From contig CM042684.1 of assembly GCA_023614405.1 (NCBI GenBank), positions 203,428,941-203,492,940 on the forward strand: a stretch of 64,000 nucleotides of DNA, given 5' to 3'. Within the stretch, counting starts at the first letter, position 1. Each line of letters starts with the position of its first letter. Positions 32,128 to 44,459 of this stretch are shown here, piece by piece. The DNA is from Avena insularis (taxonomy: Eukaryota > Streptophyta > Magnoliopsida > Poales > Poaceae). Position numbers and translations under genes: made by a program. Below the pieces are notes generated by a model that made no database searches, was not told where the DNA came from, and worked only from the letters and a program-made list of their open reading frames with translations.

Positions 32128-32694
32128 TCACCAAAACTTTGAGGTGAATTGGGTACCTCTATCAGATACAATCCCCTTGGGTACACCATGAAGACTTATG
32201 ATCCTTGACATATAAATCTTAGCAAGTTTAGCACTTGTATAGGTGGTCTTTACAGGAATAAAGTGGGCCACCTTTGTGAAGTGGTCGACCACATCCCAGA
32301 TGGAGTCATACCCAGAACGAGTCCGGGGTAGTCCTGTGATAAAATCCATGCCTACCTTGTCCCACTTCCAACCAGGCACAGGTAATGGCTGCAGCAGTCC
32401 TGCTGGTTTTTGATGTTCGGCCTTGACTCTGTTGCATACGTCACACAAGGAGATGTATTCGGCAATTTCTCTTTTCAAGTTATTCCACCAGAACCTATCT
32501 TTCACATCCATGTACATCTTCGTATTACCAGGATGGATTGAGTACGGCGAATCATGAGCTTCCTGAAGAATTAACTTCCTGATATCAGGGTCATCGGGAA
32601 CGCACAAACGCTTCTCATACCAAAGTGTTCCCTGTTCATCCGTATGAAACCCTTTTTCTTTACCCTTGCTTATATTAGCTCTTATCTCTTCCAA
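32128..32694 (-). pseudogene. Integrase zinc finger and catalytic core (T1)
   Basis: It follows the gag-pol frame after a single TAG at 32707. It contains SPYSIHPGNTKMYMD and CDVCNRVKAEHQKP (HHCC finger), then KVGMDFITGLP with the first catalytic Asp and GIVSDRGTQFTSKFW with the second. A TGA ends it at 32128, and the catalytic Glu lies in the next stretch. Frame is kept across both stops, so only nonsense changes separate these parts. Confidence 0.88.
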
Positions 32695-32709
32695 CTCTTT
32701 GTCCCCCTT

Positions 32710-35673
32710 CTAGGCCTCTTTGATTTGGTCCAGAAGCGCTGGCACTATCTCCATAGTCGCTATGTATCCCTTAGGAACTATGTCTAACCTGAGGTCCTTG
32801 AACTGTTCACACAAATCATTTGGAAGTTCTCCCGCGGTAAGTACATTTACATAGACCTTCCGGCTTAAGGCATCATCCACAACGTTGGCCTTTCTAGGAT
32901 GGTACTGCAGGTCCAAGTCATAGTCCTTGATGAGCTCAAGCCATCTCCTTTGCCTCATATTTAATTCCTTTTGAGTGAAGATGTATTTAAGGCTTTTGTG
33001 ATCTGTGAACACATCGCAATGTTTGCCCATGAGGTAATGTCTCCATACCTTGAGCGCATGCACAACAGATGCCAGTTCCAAATCGTGTGTGGGGTAGTTA
33101 TTCTCATGGTTCTTAAGTTGTCGAGAGGAGTAAGACACTACTTTTCCATCTTGCATTAGTACACTACCAAGTCCTTGTCGAGAAGCATCACAATAGACCT
33201 GGAAGTCCTTTTGGATATCAGGGAGGCACAAAACTGGTGCTGTTACTAGGCGTTTCTTCAACTCTTGAAAACTTGCTTCACATGCCTCAGTCCATTGGAA
33301 CTTCTTCTCTTTCTTCAACAATTCTGTCATAGGCTTTGCTATCTTGGAAAAGTTTTCAATGAACCTTCGGTAATATCCCGCAAGGCCCAGGAAACTTCTA
33401 ATATCACCCACATTCTTAGGGGACTCCCATTTTGTCACGGAAGCTACCTTACTTGGGTCCACGACAACACCTTTAGCTGACACAATATGACCAAGGAATC
33501 CCACTTCTTTCAACCAGAACTCACATTTGCTAAACTTGGCATACAACTTGTGTTCCCTTAATTTTTCCATAATTAGGCGTAGATGCCGCTCATGTTCCTT
33601 CTCGTCCTTGGAGTATATGAGTATGTCATCAATGAATACAACAATAAACTTATCCAAGTACTCCATGAATACCTTGTTCATCATAGTCATGAAGTATGCT
33701 GGGGCATTGGTTAAGCCAAACGACATCACGGTGTACTCATACAATCCGTATATTGTGGTGAAGGCTATCTTGGGTACATCCTGTTCTCGGATCTTTAAAT
33801 GGAAATAACCTGATCGGAGATCAATCTTAGAGAACACACTAGCTCCCTTTAATTGATCGAACAGGTCGTTGATATTGGGCAAAGGGTACTTATTCTTGAT
33901 TGTCACTTCATTGAACGACCGGTAGTCCACGACTAGTCTCTTGGTTTTATCCTTCTTCTCCATGAATAAGATAGGCGCTCCCCAAGATGACGCGCTTGGT
34001 TGAATGAAGCCTTTGTCCAATTGCTCTCTAAGCTGTTTCCTAAGTTCCTTCAGATCATCCACATCCATCTTGTACGGTCTCTTTGCTATTGGTCCAGTAC
34101 CAGGCATCAAGTTAATGAGAAACTCGATGTCTCGGTCAGGAGGCATCCCTGACAATTCTTCCAGAAACACATCTGGATACTCCTTCACAATTGGCACATC
34201 CTCCAAGCTAACCCCCTTAAGAGAGTTCACCATACTTCCTTTTAGTGCGAAAGCTGACTTAAAGCGGATCCTTTTCTTATCCGGAGTCGTGAGTGCGATA
34301 GTCCTTTTGGCACAATCTATGACTCCCTCATATTCGGTCATCCAATTCATGCCCAAAATTATGTCTAAGCCTTGTGACTCCAGAACGACTAGGCTGGTGG
34401 GAAAGATGTGTGCCCCAATCCTTAGTTCTAACCCACGGCATCCAGAGTTTGCCACTATTTCTCCTCCAGGAGAACTTACCCTTAGGGGAGTACTAATAGT
34501 CTCCGTAGGTATCTTTCCTCTATCCACAAATACCCTTGATATGAATGAATGCGATGCACCAGTATCAAAAAGAACAACTGCAGTGGTGGAGTTAAGCTTG
34601 AACTTACCAATCACGGAGTCAGGTGCCTCACGAGCATCCTCCACGGAGACATGATTCACTGTGGCTTTGATGAACGGATTCAGCTTCTTCCCATTTCCAT
34701 TACCATTGCCATGGTTGTGTCTGTTGCCGTTTCCTTTACCATTCCCATTCTTCATCTTTTCGGGGCAAGTAGTTGCATAGTGCCCTGTCTTGTTACACTT
34801 GAAGCATGTCACTTCACTCAGATCCTTCCCATTGCCATTTCCATTGCGGTGTTTATGGCCATTGTGGTTATGTCCTCCATGACGATGACCATTGTGGTCG
34901 TGGCCATTGTGGTTGTGGGGTGGTGGTGACGAAGTGCGTTGCTTCTGATATGGGGCTGAGTTGTGCTTGTGTGAGGTGGACTTTCTCTTTCGGTTCTCTA
35001 TACTCCTTTGCTTTGCTTCAACCACAACTGCCCTGTCCAGAAGTTCCTGATAGTTATCAAACTTCAGAGCCACAAGCGGAATGGATATTTCATCATTAAG
35101 TCCCCTTAAGAACTCCTCCTGTCTCTTGGCATCTGTGGATACATCGTCAGGTGCATAACATGCCAGCTTGTTGAAAAGGTCCCCATACTCGAAGACAGAG
35201 CGGTGCAGTTGTTTCAAGTCGCGGAACTCGCGTCTCTTTAGTGACATGACTCTCGCGGCTACGTAATGAGTATGAAAGGCCGCCTCGAACTGGTTCCAGG
35301 TGATAGCCTCAATATCGGGGTGGGTGACCTGGTAATTATCCCACCATTCAGCAGCTGGTCCCTCAAGTTGGTGCGCGGCAAAGGGCACCCTGTCAGCTCC
35401 AACAACTTGGACGGTGTCTAACTTCTTGTTGGTGGTGCGGAGCCAGTCATCTACCACAATTGGCTCGGAACTACTTGAGAAAATTGGAGGGTTCAACCTC
35501 AAGAACCGAGTCAAGCGATCCTGTTGGGGCGGTGGAGGTGGTGGAGGCGGCGGGTTGTTGTTGTTGTTGTTTTGCATGTTTTGAGTGAGGAGTTGGATCA
35601 GCTGATTCTGGGAGTTCAGAAGTTGTGTTATCTCTGGGGGCATGTTGTTGTTGTTGTTTCCACGTCTCGCCAT
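32710..35673 (-). CDS. gag-protease-RT-RNase H polyprotein (T1)
   Basis: This is the longest intact frame in the window, 987 codons. Gag begins [19 protein letters not shown], followed by Gln/Asn and a Pro run. The capsid-like domain lies at about residues 55-230 ([19 protein letters not shown]). A His/Asn/Gly-rich linker surrounds the zinc knuckle [14 protein letters not shown] near residue 290. Protease has [13 protein letters not shown] near 370. RT has [36 protein letters not shown] and the active site FIDDILIYS near 690. RNase H has [15 protein letters not shown] and ends [11 protein letters not shown]. The upstream coiled-coil ORF is separate. Integrase would follow without the TAG at 32707. 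Catalytic residues are present, but the element as a whole is disabled. Confidence 0.9.
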   Translation of the reverse strand: MARRGNNNNNMPPEITQLLNSQNQLIQLLTQNMQNNNNNNPPPPPPPPPQQDRLTRFLRLNPPIFSSSSEPIVVDDWLRTTNKKLDTVQVVGADRVPFAAHQLEGPAAEWWDNYQVTHPDIEAITWNQFEAAFHTHYVAARVMSLKRREFRDLKQLHRSVFEYGDLFNKLACYAPDDVSTDAKRQEEFLRGLNDEISIPLVALKFDNYQELLDRAVVVEAKQRSIENRKRKSTSHKHNSAPYQKQRTSSPPPHNHNGHDHNGHRHGGHNHNGHKHRNGNGNGKDLSEVTCFKCNKTGHYATTCPEKMKNGNGKGNGNRHNHGNGNGNGKKLNPFIKATVNHVSVEDAREAPDSVIGKFKLNSTTAVVLFDTGASHSFISRVFVDRGKIPTETISTPLRVSSPGGEIVANSGCRGLELRIGAHIFPTSLVVLESQGLDIILGMNWMTEYEGVIDCAKRTIALTTPDKKRIRFKSAFALKGSMVNSLKGVSLEDVPIVKEYPDVFLEELSGMPPDRDIEFLINLMPGTGPIAKRPYKMDVDDLKELRKQLREQLDKGFIQPSASSWGAPILFMEKKDKTKRLVVDYRSFNEVTIKNKYPLPNINDLFDQLKGASVFSKIDLRSGYFHLKIREQDVPKIAFTTIYGLYEYTVMSFGLTNAPAYFMTMMNKVFMEYLDKFIVVFIDDILIYSKDEKEHERHLRLIMEKLREHKLYAKFSKCEFWLKEVGFLGHIVSAKGVVVDPSKVASVTKWESPKNVGDIRSFLGLAGYYRRFIENFSKIAKPMTELLKKEKKFQWTEACEASFQELKKRLVTAPVLCLPDIQKDFQVYCDASRQGLGSVLMQDGKVVSYSSRQLKNHENNYPTHDLELASVVHALKVWRHYLMGKHCDVFTDHKSLKYIFTQKELNMRQRRWLELIKDYDLDLQYHPRKANVVDDALSRKVYVNVLTAGELPNDLCEQFKDLRLDIVPKGYIATMEIVPALLDQIKEA

Positions 35674-35891
35674 CTGTGGGGTTCGGGAAACAAGTTAAGG
35701 AATAGATAGAAAGCCTAAGGAATAAACTCCTACCCTTATGTAAACAAGGGAAAAACACACAAGAAAGGAAAGGCACACAAGGCACATAGTTTAACACACT
35801 AAACCAAGTTTAACTAAACCAAAATAACTTTTGGTACTCATTACAATCACGAACAACTTTTGACTATAGAACTAAAGGTGGTCCAACTACT

Positions 35892-36847
35892 CTACTCATC
35901 ATCTACTTCCTCATCCTCAATAATGAAGCCTTCCTTCTCCAGAAGTGACTTGTATAACTCCATGTCCTTCGTCGTGGCTTCAAGCTTCTTCTGAAGCTCC
36001 TTCACCTCTTGTGGCTCCGGTGTAGCAGCTTCGAGCCTCTCTTGATGTTCCTTCACCTCTTGCAGCTCTTGGGTAGCAGATTCGAGCTTTTCTTGAAGTT
36101 CCTTCTTCTCCTTCTGTAGCTTCTTGATCAAACTTGACCCCATAGTCACGGGCGTGATCTTCTCCTCCAAGCTCCTCTTGGCTGCTCGTAGGTCCTTCAA
36201 CATGGTGGCAAAGTTCTTGAACTCCATCTTGTTTTTTGCGAGCACAAGACTTTGCTCCCTAATCCTCTTGTTCTTGTCTTTCACCCTCTTCTCTTGAGTT
36301 CCCCTCCTAGGGACTTGATATTCTCTTCCAGCTCCTCGATCTTCTCGTCCTTCTCCTTGACTAGGGCACATAGCTCATCATTCCTCATGATCTCAAGGCA
36401 GCTCCCCTTCTAAAGATCATTGATGTGGGACTCCAAGTCTTGATATTAGATCCTTCGACGCTTGCATGTATTCCTTTCCTCTGGGGTTAACTTGATTGGA
36501 ACTCCCTTCTCATCACGTCTTCCAAACCATTTGATGTAGTGGCCTTCAACCTCTTCATGGTGGCGTCCGCAAAGGCGTCCAATGAGCTCCTGCAAGCTAG
36601 TGCTAAGTCCTTTCTCCTTGGAGTCGCTGGTGACGTTGAGTACAATGGCCTATGTCTTGGGTTCTGACTTGTTGCGCCCCGGTTGGATGACTTTAATCGC
36701 CCAGCATCCTTCCTTGTGCATCTTCCTCAACTCGCTTCCCTTGATTGACAGCATGGGTAACTACAACGTCTTGATGATGTCCAGAAGGCATTCTCCAAAG
36801 CGTAGGCACTTGAAGTCTTCGGCGGTGTCGTAGTAGAAGGCCGTCAT
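35892..36847 (-). pseudogene. Upstream ORF (orf0-like) with coiled coil, between primer site and gag (T1)
   Basis: From ATG at 36847 a frame reads MTAFYYDTAEDFKCLRFGE, is hit by TAG after about 28 codons and again about 40 codons later, and passes a globular stretch (KWFGRRDEKGVPIKLTPEER). A frameshift near 36430 and another near 36310 follow. The C-terminal part, open from 36371, is strongly helical with heptads (KKLQKEKKELQEKLESATQE) and an acidic end, EDEEVDDE. The original would be about 320 residues. I recall an extra ORF upstream of gag in rice RIRE3/RIRE8-type elements. Its function is unknown and no enzyme motif is visible. Confidence 0.6.
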
Positions 36848-36997
36848 CTTTAGGTTAGGAGAAAGAAAATTAGGCACAAGGTGATAAGGAAGAGAATTAC
36901 TAGAAGAGTACAAAACTTAGAAGAATATAGAAAGCAAAAACACACATGGTAAAGGTGGTTTCCAATCCTAGGGGTCACGTCCTACAGGCAACTTAGT

Positions 36998-37009
36998 GCT
37001 CTGATACCA
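36998..37009 (-). other. Primer binding site, Met-tRNA type (T1)
   Basis: The minus strand reads TGGTATCAGAGC two bases after the 5' LTR, an exact 12-base complement to the initiator Met-tRNA 3' end. Confidence 0.9.
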
Positions 37010-37011
37010 TC

Positions 37012-40000
37012 TGTTGCAACCTCGGATCGTTAAGGATCCCAAGTCCCTATGATTAACAAGCTAGTCCCTGGATCAATAGCTAGCACTTCACAGTCAATGA
37101 ATATCATGTGAAAAACACGTCATTATTACACGAATAATCCAGAGTATATTTATTACAACTTGCTTAGCTTATAGCTAGCTCAAATAAAACAACGGAAACT
37201 AAGTAAAACTTGAGTCCATCAGTGCCTCAGGCTAGTTGCGTGAAGACCCGCGATTCCTACGCACCTTTCGGTCTTCGGATTCTGCACATAAGACGTGCAG
37301 CCAACAAGTTGGGTCAATACTTTGAATGTATTGGCAAATTACACCAAGGAAAGAGTGAGTCTATCTCTACATGCAAGGCTAAGAGTAGGCTTTGAGGTTC
37401 ATTTGCATAAAGCCAATTTTCTCAACGTAAGAAGAAAAGAGGAAGAAAATTTTCCCTACTTTGTAAACTTTGATATGTAGTATAGGGTCGAATAGAACAC
37501 GTGGATATTACTCACCAAGTGCCCAATCAACCTAGCACTTGGATATTACGCACCAAGTTCCCAAAATCTCACCCAATGGCGATATTACTCACGCCTTGGG
37601 GTTTATAAAACGTTTAGTTTGGAAAAGAGAGAGGAAGATCCTTCAGAGGCTCCATCCTTCAGATGCTCAAAGTGTTTTTTTCTGTGAACTCGGCTGATCG
37701 ATCAGATTGCAATACTCTCGAGAGGTTGTGCACTTTCCCCACAATCCATGATCAAGTCCTTTTACAGACAAGACCATGGCGAGGCCTTCCCTTAGTAGCC
37801 CCTCTACCAGCTGGATCCAACCGTGCCAAGAACCTCCAAATGTTGATACCCCGGTGAGGTTTCCCACTAAGTACTAAGCCAAGACAGAGCCCATATGTAT
37901 TGTGGTTGCACGGGAAGCTTCTGAATTCTGAAACATGGCATACTTCTTTGATTCCTGGACGGTCGTCCTCCACCAAATATTCCACTCGTTGTCCCGACAA
38001 CCATTCCGCCCAGAAGAAAACTTAGTTTTATTTTGAAGGGGGTTTTGAGAAGAAAAGTTCACTCGAGAGAGCTTTCATACTTAGAATTTTTTTTGAGTCT
38101 TTCGAACCCCCCAACAGTACTTAGTGTATATATAGCATAGCAAGCAATACTTAGCAAAAACAGGGGAACCTAATAGGATGGAAATTCCTAAGTATAAAGC
38201 TACTCATGGCATACTACAAAACCGCACTTGCAAAATAGTAATAAGAAAATCTACTAAAGACCTACACATGCACACTACAGGATTTGAAGAGTAGAACATG
38301 CATAGTCAAAAACTGGGACATAATATGTACAAGTGGTGTAACTTGCCTTGATCCGAGCAGCACTCTACACAACAGTACTCCTCAGCGCACTCCGAGCAAT
38401 ATAACGAAACAAAACATGGATCCCATCACAATTTGCACAAAACAAAGTCACGAAGTCGAATATGCATGCATGCAACATGGTAATATGCAAGGATGGATTC
38501 AAATTTGACCAATGGTTTTATTCGGGGGTGTTGTTGAGTTGGGGATGTCATTAGAATCGATTCCCCACAGGTTTTAAGTATTTTGGATTAAACCCTAAAT
38601 AACCAAGCTCAAAACTAGATCTACAACTCCAATCTACCTCGAGACAGATCCGAACACCCTAAGCATGATATAAAAAATTTCTACAGAAGGTCTCATAGGT
38701 ACAAAGCCAACGCAACAAGAATCAACTAAAACGGATCTACGGGTATTTTTCTAGAATTAAAATACCCTAATCTAAACTTTAAATCCTACTGCAAGATTTC
38801 TGTAGTAAAACACCAATATTATTATAGATCTGTGTTCTACTCAAAATTACGAATCCAACGGTATATTATACGCAATTTTTGGACTACTACACAATTTACT
38901 ATAGATTTTACAAGTTTTAAAGGTTTTCTACCTATTTAAAAGAAAATAAAAAGGCGGCGCCAACTGTGCAGCGCCAAGTGGCGGCGCGGGACTGGTCCAG
39001 GGGGGGGACGCGGAGCTGACGCGATGGCGACGTGGCGCTGACGTGACGCTGACGCGGCGCTGACACGTGCGCGGACGCGTGGCGGAGCGCGACTGGTTGG
39101 TACCCCTTCGCTGAGTCAAAGCGACCTATACCGCCGGATCGAAATCTGACGGCCGGGAACGGAGGGGCTTACCAGCGGTGACGGCTTGACGTTGACGATG
39201 ACAGCAACGGCGGCGGTGCGTCGGTGGCGATAGCCGGCGGCGTTCCGGCTGGCTCCCGGCTGCACGAAGTGGACGTCGATGTTCCCCTCCTTTTCGCGGT
39301 CGCCCTGGTACGGTCGGCGTCGGTCCTCCCCTTCTCTGCTCACGGTGGTGCTCCGCCGTTCTCTCCCGTCTCCGGCGAGACTCAGGCGACCAATTGCCGG
39401 TGATTCACCGCGCTATAGAGAGGGAAAATCGAGGGGGAGACAGAGGAGTTAGCGGCGGTTCCAATTTGGAAGAAAGAGAGGGAGAAGAGCTCGGTATCAA
39501 CGACGGCGACAACCTCCTGAGGCGGAGCTCCGGTGGCACGTCGGCGGCGACGTAGGTGGTGCTAGGGTTTACGGTTTTTTTGGGAAAAGAGCCGGGGCTT
39601 GATGGGGAGGCTTATAAGGGGGGTCTTACATGCAGGAGGGGTCGGATTCGTCTCCCAATCCAACAGAATCCGTTGAGATTGCGTCGGCCAGAGGAGTTGG
39701 GGACGAACACGGCGACGGGGATGACAGATGGGGTCGGCTCGTCAGTGAGAGGCAGGGGAAGCGGGCTGGCGGCTGGCGCGGTCTGCTGGGCCGGCCTGGG
39801 CGGCTGCTGCGCTGCGCGGCGCCTGGCGGGCGGCGGATAGGGGTGGGCCGGCGGCTGGCCCGGTTAGTCTAGGTTTTTTTTTCTTTTATCTTTTTATTTA
39901 TTTCTGTTTCACCAAAAATCGTATAACTTTTGCAAACGGACTCCGAATAAAGTGAAATTTGTCTCTAAAATTTTGTAAAAAGAAGAGGGTTAGAATGGGG

Positions 40001-40172
40001 TTATAAAATAACACTTTTGCAAAGGTTTAGAAGGATTGATATTGATTAACCCTTTTAGTCTTTATATGACTATGGGATTTAGGAAAAGTATCTGATGCAG
40101 TTGATGCCATGATGCAAAGATATGATGCATGCTTCTAGTAACATCTGCAATTGCAAAATTTGGGATGTTACA
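37012..40172 (-). repeat. 5' LTR of T1
   Basis: The LTR is 3161 bp, the partner of 28163-31293. It has intact termini (TGTTGC...TTACA). The TGACG cluster at 39016-39080 has one more GCTGACG unit than the partner. The GC-rich block at about 38950-39860 matches that of the other LTR. No supported gene. Confidence 0.93.
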
Positions 40173-40177
40173 GTGAA

Positions 40178-40957
40178 GCAGAAGCCGCTCAAGGTGCTCA
40201 GACCAGAGTCTTCGGTCTATGCACACCGTAGTCTCTGGCTTGCCAAAGTCTCCGGCCTGAAGACACCGGAGACTCCGGCCCTCTCTCCGTTCTGACCCCC
40301 TGCACCGGGCCTTGGGACAATCTGAAGGCCCCTCCAGAGGCTGGTCCAGAGGATACACCGGATTCTCCGGCCTGCACACCGGAGTCTCCGGTCCGACCGT
40401 CACGGGGCTAGAAAAGGCCTTTGGTCCTGTGGCCCATGTACCCCTTAGTCCGTCCAGAACTTGTCTTTTATTCCTAAAGTACCACTTTTTAAGTGGCTGG
40501 CCTATATATAGTCCCCCACCTCCATTGTAAACCCTAGGCATGATATTGGAATTAGTGGAACCCCCTTTTTGGATCTATCTAGTTCTTGCCTCATGCTCCT
40601 TGACCAAGGAGCACCAATATCCCCAAACCTCGTTGGAGTTTGCATCGTGCCTCTGTGTTGTACAAGACCTAGGCATCGGAGTCCATTTGCCTAGAAGTCA
40701 AGATCTCACTGAGTCTCCCATCTCGCCGTGCCAGTTCGAGAGAGAGTCCTCCACCCAACGTCGATCCTAGGGATTGCGCCGGACCAGTCACCGCCGGCGT
40801 GAGCTATTAGTGTGTATCGTGGTTTTGCATGTGTGTTCATCGCGTTCTTCGTGCGTGAGTTCATCGTGTTCATCCTTCCCTCCTCCCCCCGCACTCCATC
40901 CTCGATTTGAGTGGGAATCGTGAAAGATCGGGCCCCCCTAGAGGTTTGCCCTCAACA
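40178..40957 (+). repeat. 5' LTR of E, second part
   Basis: It continues the LTR after T1 with GCAGAAGCCGC. It holds palindromes CCGGAGACTCCGG (40266-40278), CCGGATTCTCCGG (40358-40370) and CCGGAGTCTCCGG (40379-40391), TATATATA (40503-40510), a telo-box (40529-40538) and the hairpin (40595-40612), and ends CCTCAACA. Confidence 0.92.
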
Positions 40958-42247
40958 TATTGTTATCAAGAGCTTCGTTGCTCACGAATTCCCCCACAAA
41001 TTTTTCTTCTATCCACCAAAAATTTGAAAATCCCCAAAAAAGATCCCATATTTGCCTTTGGATCGATCTCTTGATTTGGAGTGTTATTTGTGGTTTTAAT
41101 CTGACCAAACCTTGTCTTAGGAGTTGGTCCAGCTTTATCCTGCGTTTTCCCAGCCAAATTTGGCCCATTTTTCGCGGATTTGAGGACCCAAGGCGTGGAT
41201 TTCTGCTCAAGAACACGAGCAGTTCGCGATCTGACTCCAGACCGGAGTCTCCGGCCTGCACACCGGAGTCTCCGGCCTATCCACACCGGAGTCTCTGGCC
41301 TAAATCGGAGTTTCCGGCCTGAAACCTCGGAGTCTCCGGCCCTGACGCCTAATTTTGACAGTTTTGCCTCTAATCTTGCATTGGATAATTTTCTCTTTTT
41401 TGTTTGTGCCTGTGTGCGTGTCGCCAACTAACAGCAAGCTTCCGCATCAACAAACCCGTGCTCATCGACACCGCGGACCACGAACATCATCCCGCACCAC
41501 CGACGTCAAGTTCATCATCACCAATGAAGGTATAACTTGCGTCACCTTGTTAACCCCTATCTTCCTTTGGTGTACCTATCCCATGAGAGTGGCTCATCTT
41601 GTGTTTGCTTGAGCATTGTGCACTTGTCCTTGGATAGTGAGAGCGCAAGAGCAATATCAAGTATGATTAGGTAGCATCAAGGGAGAGCAAAAAAAAGATA
41701 CAAAGCAAAATAAAAAGAAAAATATTCTTCCCCTGCAAAAGAGACTCTCAAAGCTTGTAAGCAAGAGAGAAATAAGAGCTCCCAAGGCAAGTGCACAAAT
41801 CCGTTGCTCATTTTTCCTCTTTGCAAACGAGCCACGGTCTCTCCTTGCATTGGCTCGACAAGGAGCTTAGTCTTTGTTAGGACATTTTGTTTGCTCATTT
41901 TCATAGTTGTGTCAATCCCAACAATCTCCATGTGTGTGTATATAGTCATAGGTTCCCGTCACCCTTTTGAGTTGTTGACCTTCGCCTTTGACTTGAGTTT
42001 TGTTGGATTTTACCCCTTTTGACTATCCCTTTTCTTTTGGTTGGTTCTTTGGCATTCCACAATCCTAACCTACCACCAACAAGCTTTTGAGAGTTAGTTC
42101 TTTCTTTAGTGTGAGTTTTCTTTGCAATTCCACTTTGCACGCTTATAGCTCTCACTTGTGGTTTCTAGTTTGGTGCAATCCCCAAGGTGAGGTACAAGGT
42201 TAACACCACCATATTCCACTTCCATATACAATACTTGTGTGTCTTGC
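40958..42247 (+). other. Leader of element E with decayed primer site
   Basis: TGTTATCAAGAGC at 40961-40973 is the Met-tRNA primer site with one substitution against F1. A palindrome cluster follows at 41240-41340, with two exact CCGGAGTCTCCGG (41242-41254, 41263-41275). The rest aligns with the F1 leader. No gene is supported. Confidence 0.8.
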
Positions 42248-43834
42248 ATGATTGATAGGCACGGTGAGTCAAGCCAACCACCTCCCCAGGAAGAAGATCA
42301 AGGACCGTACATGACGCGCGCAAGTCACTTCATCGTCCGCCAAGAGTTTCGTGAACGTTGCCAAGCCCTTGAGACGCAACAAGATGAACAATTTGGCGAG
42401 ACGCAAGCCGAGTTCCAGAACATCGACAACCGCTTCGATGGCCTCGAACGACAAATGCACGCAATGCATCACAACTTCGGCCACCAAAATGAAGCCCTCC
42501 AACGCTCCGTCGCCGTAACAAATGACAATCTTCGACTCCTCATCGATGGAATGGCAAGACCGTGTTCACGTGCTTCAAGCTCTTCAAGTTCTTCGCGTCA
42601 TCATGCTCCTCCTCAACAAGATGTACATCCAAGTGCTCCAAGACGCAATGATGCCCCCGTGGTTGAAGATGGAAGTTCTTTGAACTATGTACCTTCCCCA
42701 CGGCACGCTGCAACATCAAGCTATGATGTTGATTTCTCCTCAAGGCCACGATCAAGGCAAGAAGCACACCGTCATCACGCAAGGGCATTAGTTATCCAAC
42801 AAGATCAACCACAAGAAGAACCGCAAGTGCAGCCGCAAGTCTACCACCATCGACCACAACACATACTTGACACAACAAGAGATGACTCCAATTTGGAAAA
42901 TCAAGCTCGTCATCGACGTGAAGCTCTCCAAGATCCTCCTCGTCGTCATCATCGTCATGAACGTCCGCACCGACACCATGGTCATCACGAGGCGCCTCCT
43001 CCACCACACCGAAACATGGAGCATCAAGTGATACAAGTTGAGCGACACCCACCACGTCAAGAGGCTCATGACCATGTTCTTCGCCATGAGGCCCATGTCC
43101 CTAATCAACATCACCAACCGAGGAACGATCCTCCTCTTTGTCATCAACCGCGTCATGAGGCTCCACATCCTAAACAACCTCATGGGGCCCAAGTGCCTCA
43201 ACACCGTCAACAACCGCGCCGAGAGCAAGAGCAAGCGCCTCAAGAACAATATCAAGAGCAAGCTCCGCAACAAGGACACGAGAACCAAGTTCCATCTCCC
43301 CAACTACAAGATCATCAACAAGGTCACCAAGCTCGTCGCAATGACCGCAACAATGAAGAAACTTTCGGCAAGCTCAAGTTCACAATGCCCAAGTTTACCG
43401 GATCCAATGACCCCGAAGAATACCTCTCATGGGCACTCAAAGTCGACAAGATCTTCTGCATGCACAACTATAGCAACGAGAAGATGGTCGCCATGGCTTC
43501 GCTTGAGTTTGATGATTACTCCAACCTTTGGTGGGAACAAGTTCAAGTTGCTCGTGATGCAAGACAAGAACCGCCAATCACAACTTGGCATGACATGAAG
43601 GCTCACATGAGATCCCGGTTCGTCCCTGCGCATGACACGCGTGACCTCTGCAACAACCTTCAAGCGCTTCGTCAAGGGTCAAAGAACGTGGAAGAATACT
43701 TCAAGGAAATGGAACTCAACTTGATTCGCGCCAAAATTGATGTGCGCATGGAGCAAACAATGGCACGTTTCCTCATTGGCTTGAACCACCCAATCAAGCG
43801 CATCGTCGAGTTCCAAACATACAACCATGGTTGA
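42248..43834 (+). pseudogene. gag (element E), long N-terminal part intact
   Basis: ATG at 42248 gives MIDRHGESSQPPPQEEDQ, shared with F1. After a coiled N-terminal region (RQEFRERCQALETQQDEQF) comes a roughly 250-residue disordered His/Gln/Pro/Arg-rich linker (HRHERPHRHHGHHEAPPPPH) and the capsid domain: FGKLKFTMPKFTGSNDPEE, EFDDYSNLWWEQV, MRSRFVPAHDTRDLCNNLQ, FLIGLNHPIKRIVEF. The open frame of about 529 codons ends at TGA (43832), where an indel shifts the following part. Confidence 0.88.
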
Positions 43835-44459
43835 GCTTGTGCCCATCGCAACAAAGGCTGAGCGTCAAGTGCAAGAGGACATCAAGTACAACAAGCCCAA
43901 GACGAATTTCACCTACAAGCAAGCTTCAACCGCTACGCCAGCAACTTTCAATGGAAGCTCCTCAAGTACCTCCAAGCCTTCCTTCAAGCCCACACTTCCT
44001 CAAGGAAAACTGCCCCCAAGTGGAAAACAAGCAAAGAGTGACACACCTTTCAATGGTGAGTGCTACAAGTGTGGAGGCAAAGGACACAAGTCGGCCGAAT
44101 ATGGAAACAAGAAAGTCTTGTTCATCCATGACAATGGTGATGAAGAGTACTTGAGTGAAGATGAATTTGATACCCGAGTCAAGGAAGCAATGACAAGGCA
44201 ACGAGTGGAAGATGATCAAGAACTCCTCATGTGTGAATATGACGCAAGTCCATCACTTGTCGTCACAAGGATCTTGACCACTCAAGCACAAGAGCGTGAA
44301 GACCAACGCTCCAATATCTTCCAAACACGAGCCGGCATCAATGGCAAATCTATCAAGGTGATCATTGACGGAGGGAGTTGCCACAACCTTGCTAGCACCG
44401 AGTTGTGTGAGAAGCTCAACCTCACCCTCCATCCTCACAAGCACCCCTACCACGTGTAA
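43827..44459 (+). pseudogene. gag C-terminus with zinc knuckle and protease start (element E)
   Basis: The new frame after the indel reads MVELVPIATKAERQVQED, a Ser/Lys-rich stretch, then CYKCGGKGHKSAEY, a zinc knuckle whose last Cys is Tyr (the usual form ends in Cys). Protease begins KVIIDGGSCHNLAS, with the same DGGS core as element C. It stops at TAA (44457) after a short insertion that breaks the frame. This whole region is what F1 has lost. Confidence 0.85.

Larger units (their letters stand above)
28163..40172 (-). mobile_element. Element T1: Tekay-type chromovirus inserted in the LTR of E
   Basis: The element is 12010 bp, TGTTGCAACC...GATGTTACA, with perfect target duplications GTGAA (28158-28162, 40173-40177). 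In minus orientation it has LTR 37012-40172 (3161 bp), a Met-tRNA primer site, an upstream ORF with coiled coil, gag-pol-chromodomain (35673 to 31306), purine tract AAGGGGGGTAGG and LTR 28163-31293 (3131 bp). About a dozen differences in the first 200 bp separate the two LTR ends. The long LTRs and upstream ORF recall rice RIRE3/RIRE8-type elements (from memory). Confidence 0.95.

Noticed and set aside
34004..34654. Plus-strand open frames opposite T1 gag-pol (34004-34654, 34549-34929)
   Set aside because: They are antisense shadows of the well-supported minus-strand polyprotein; no domain and no family support.
36998..37009. TGGTATCAGAGC motifs as parts of tRNA genes
   Set aside because: They are 12-13-base primer sites beside LTRs, with no cloverleaf sequence around them.
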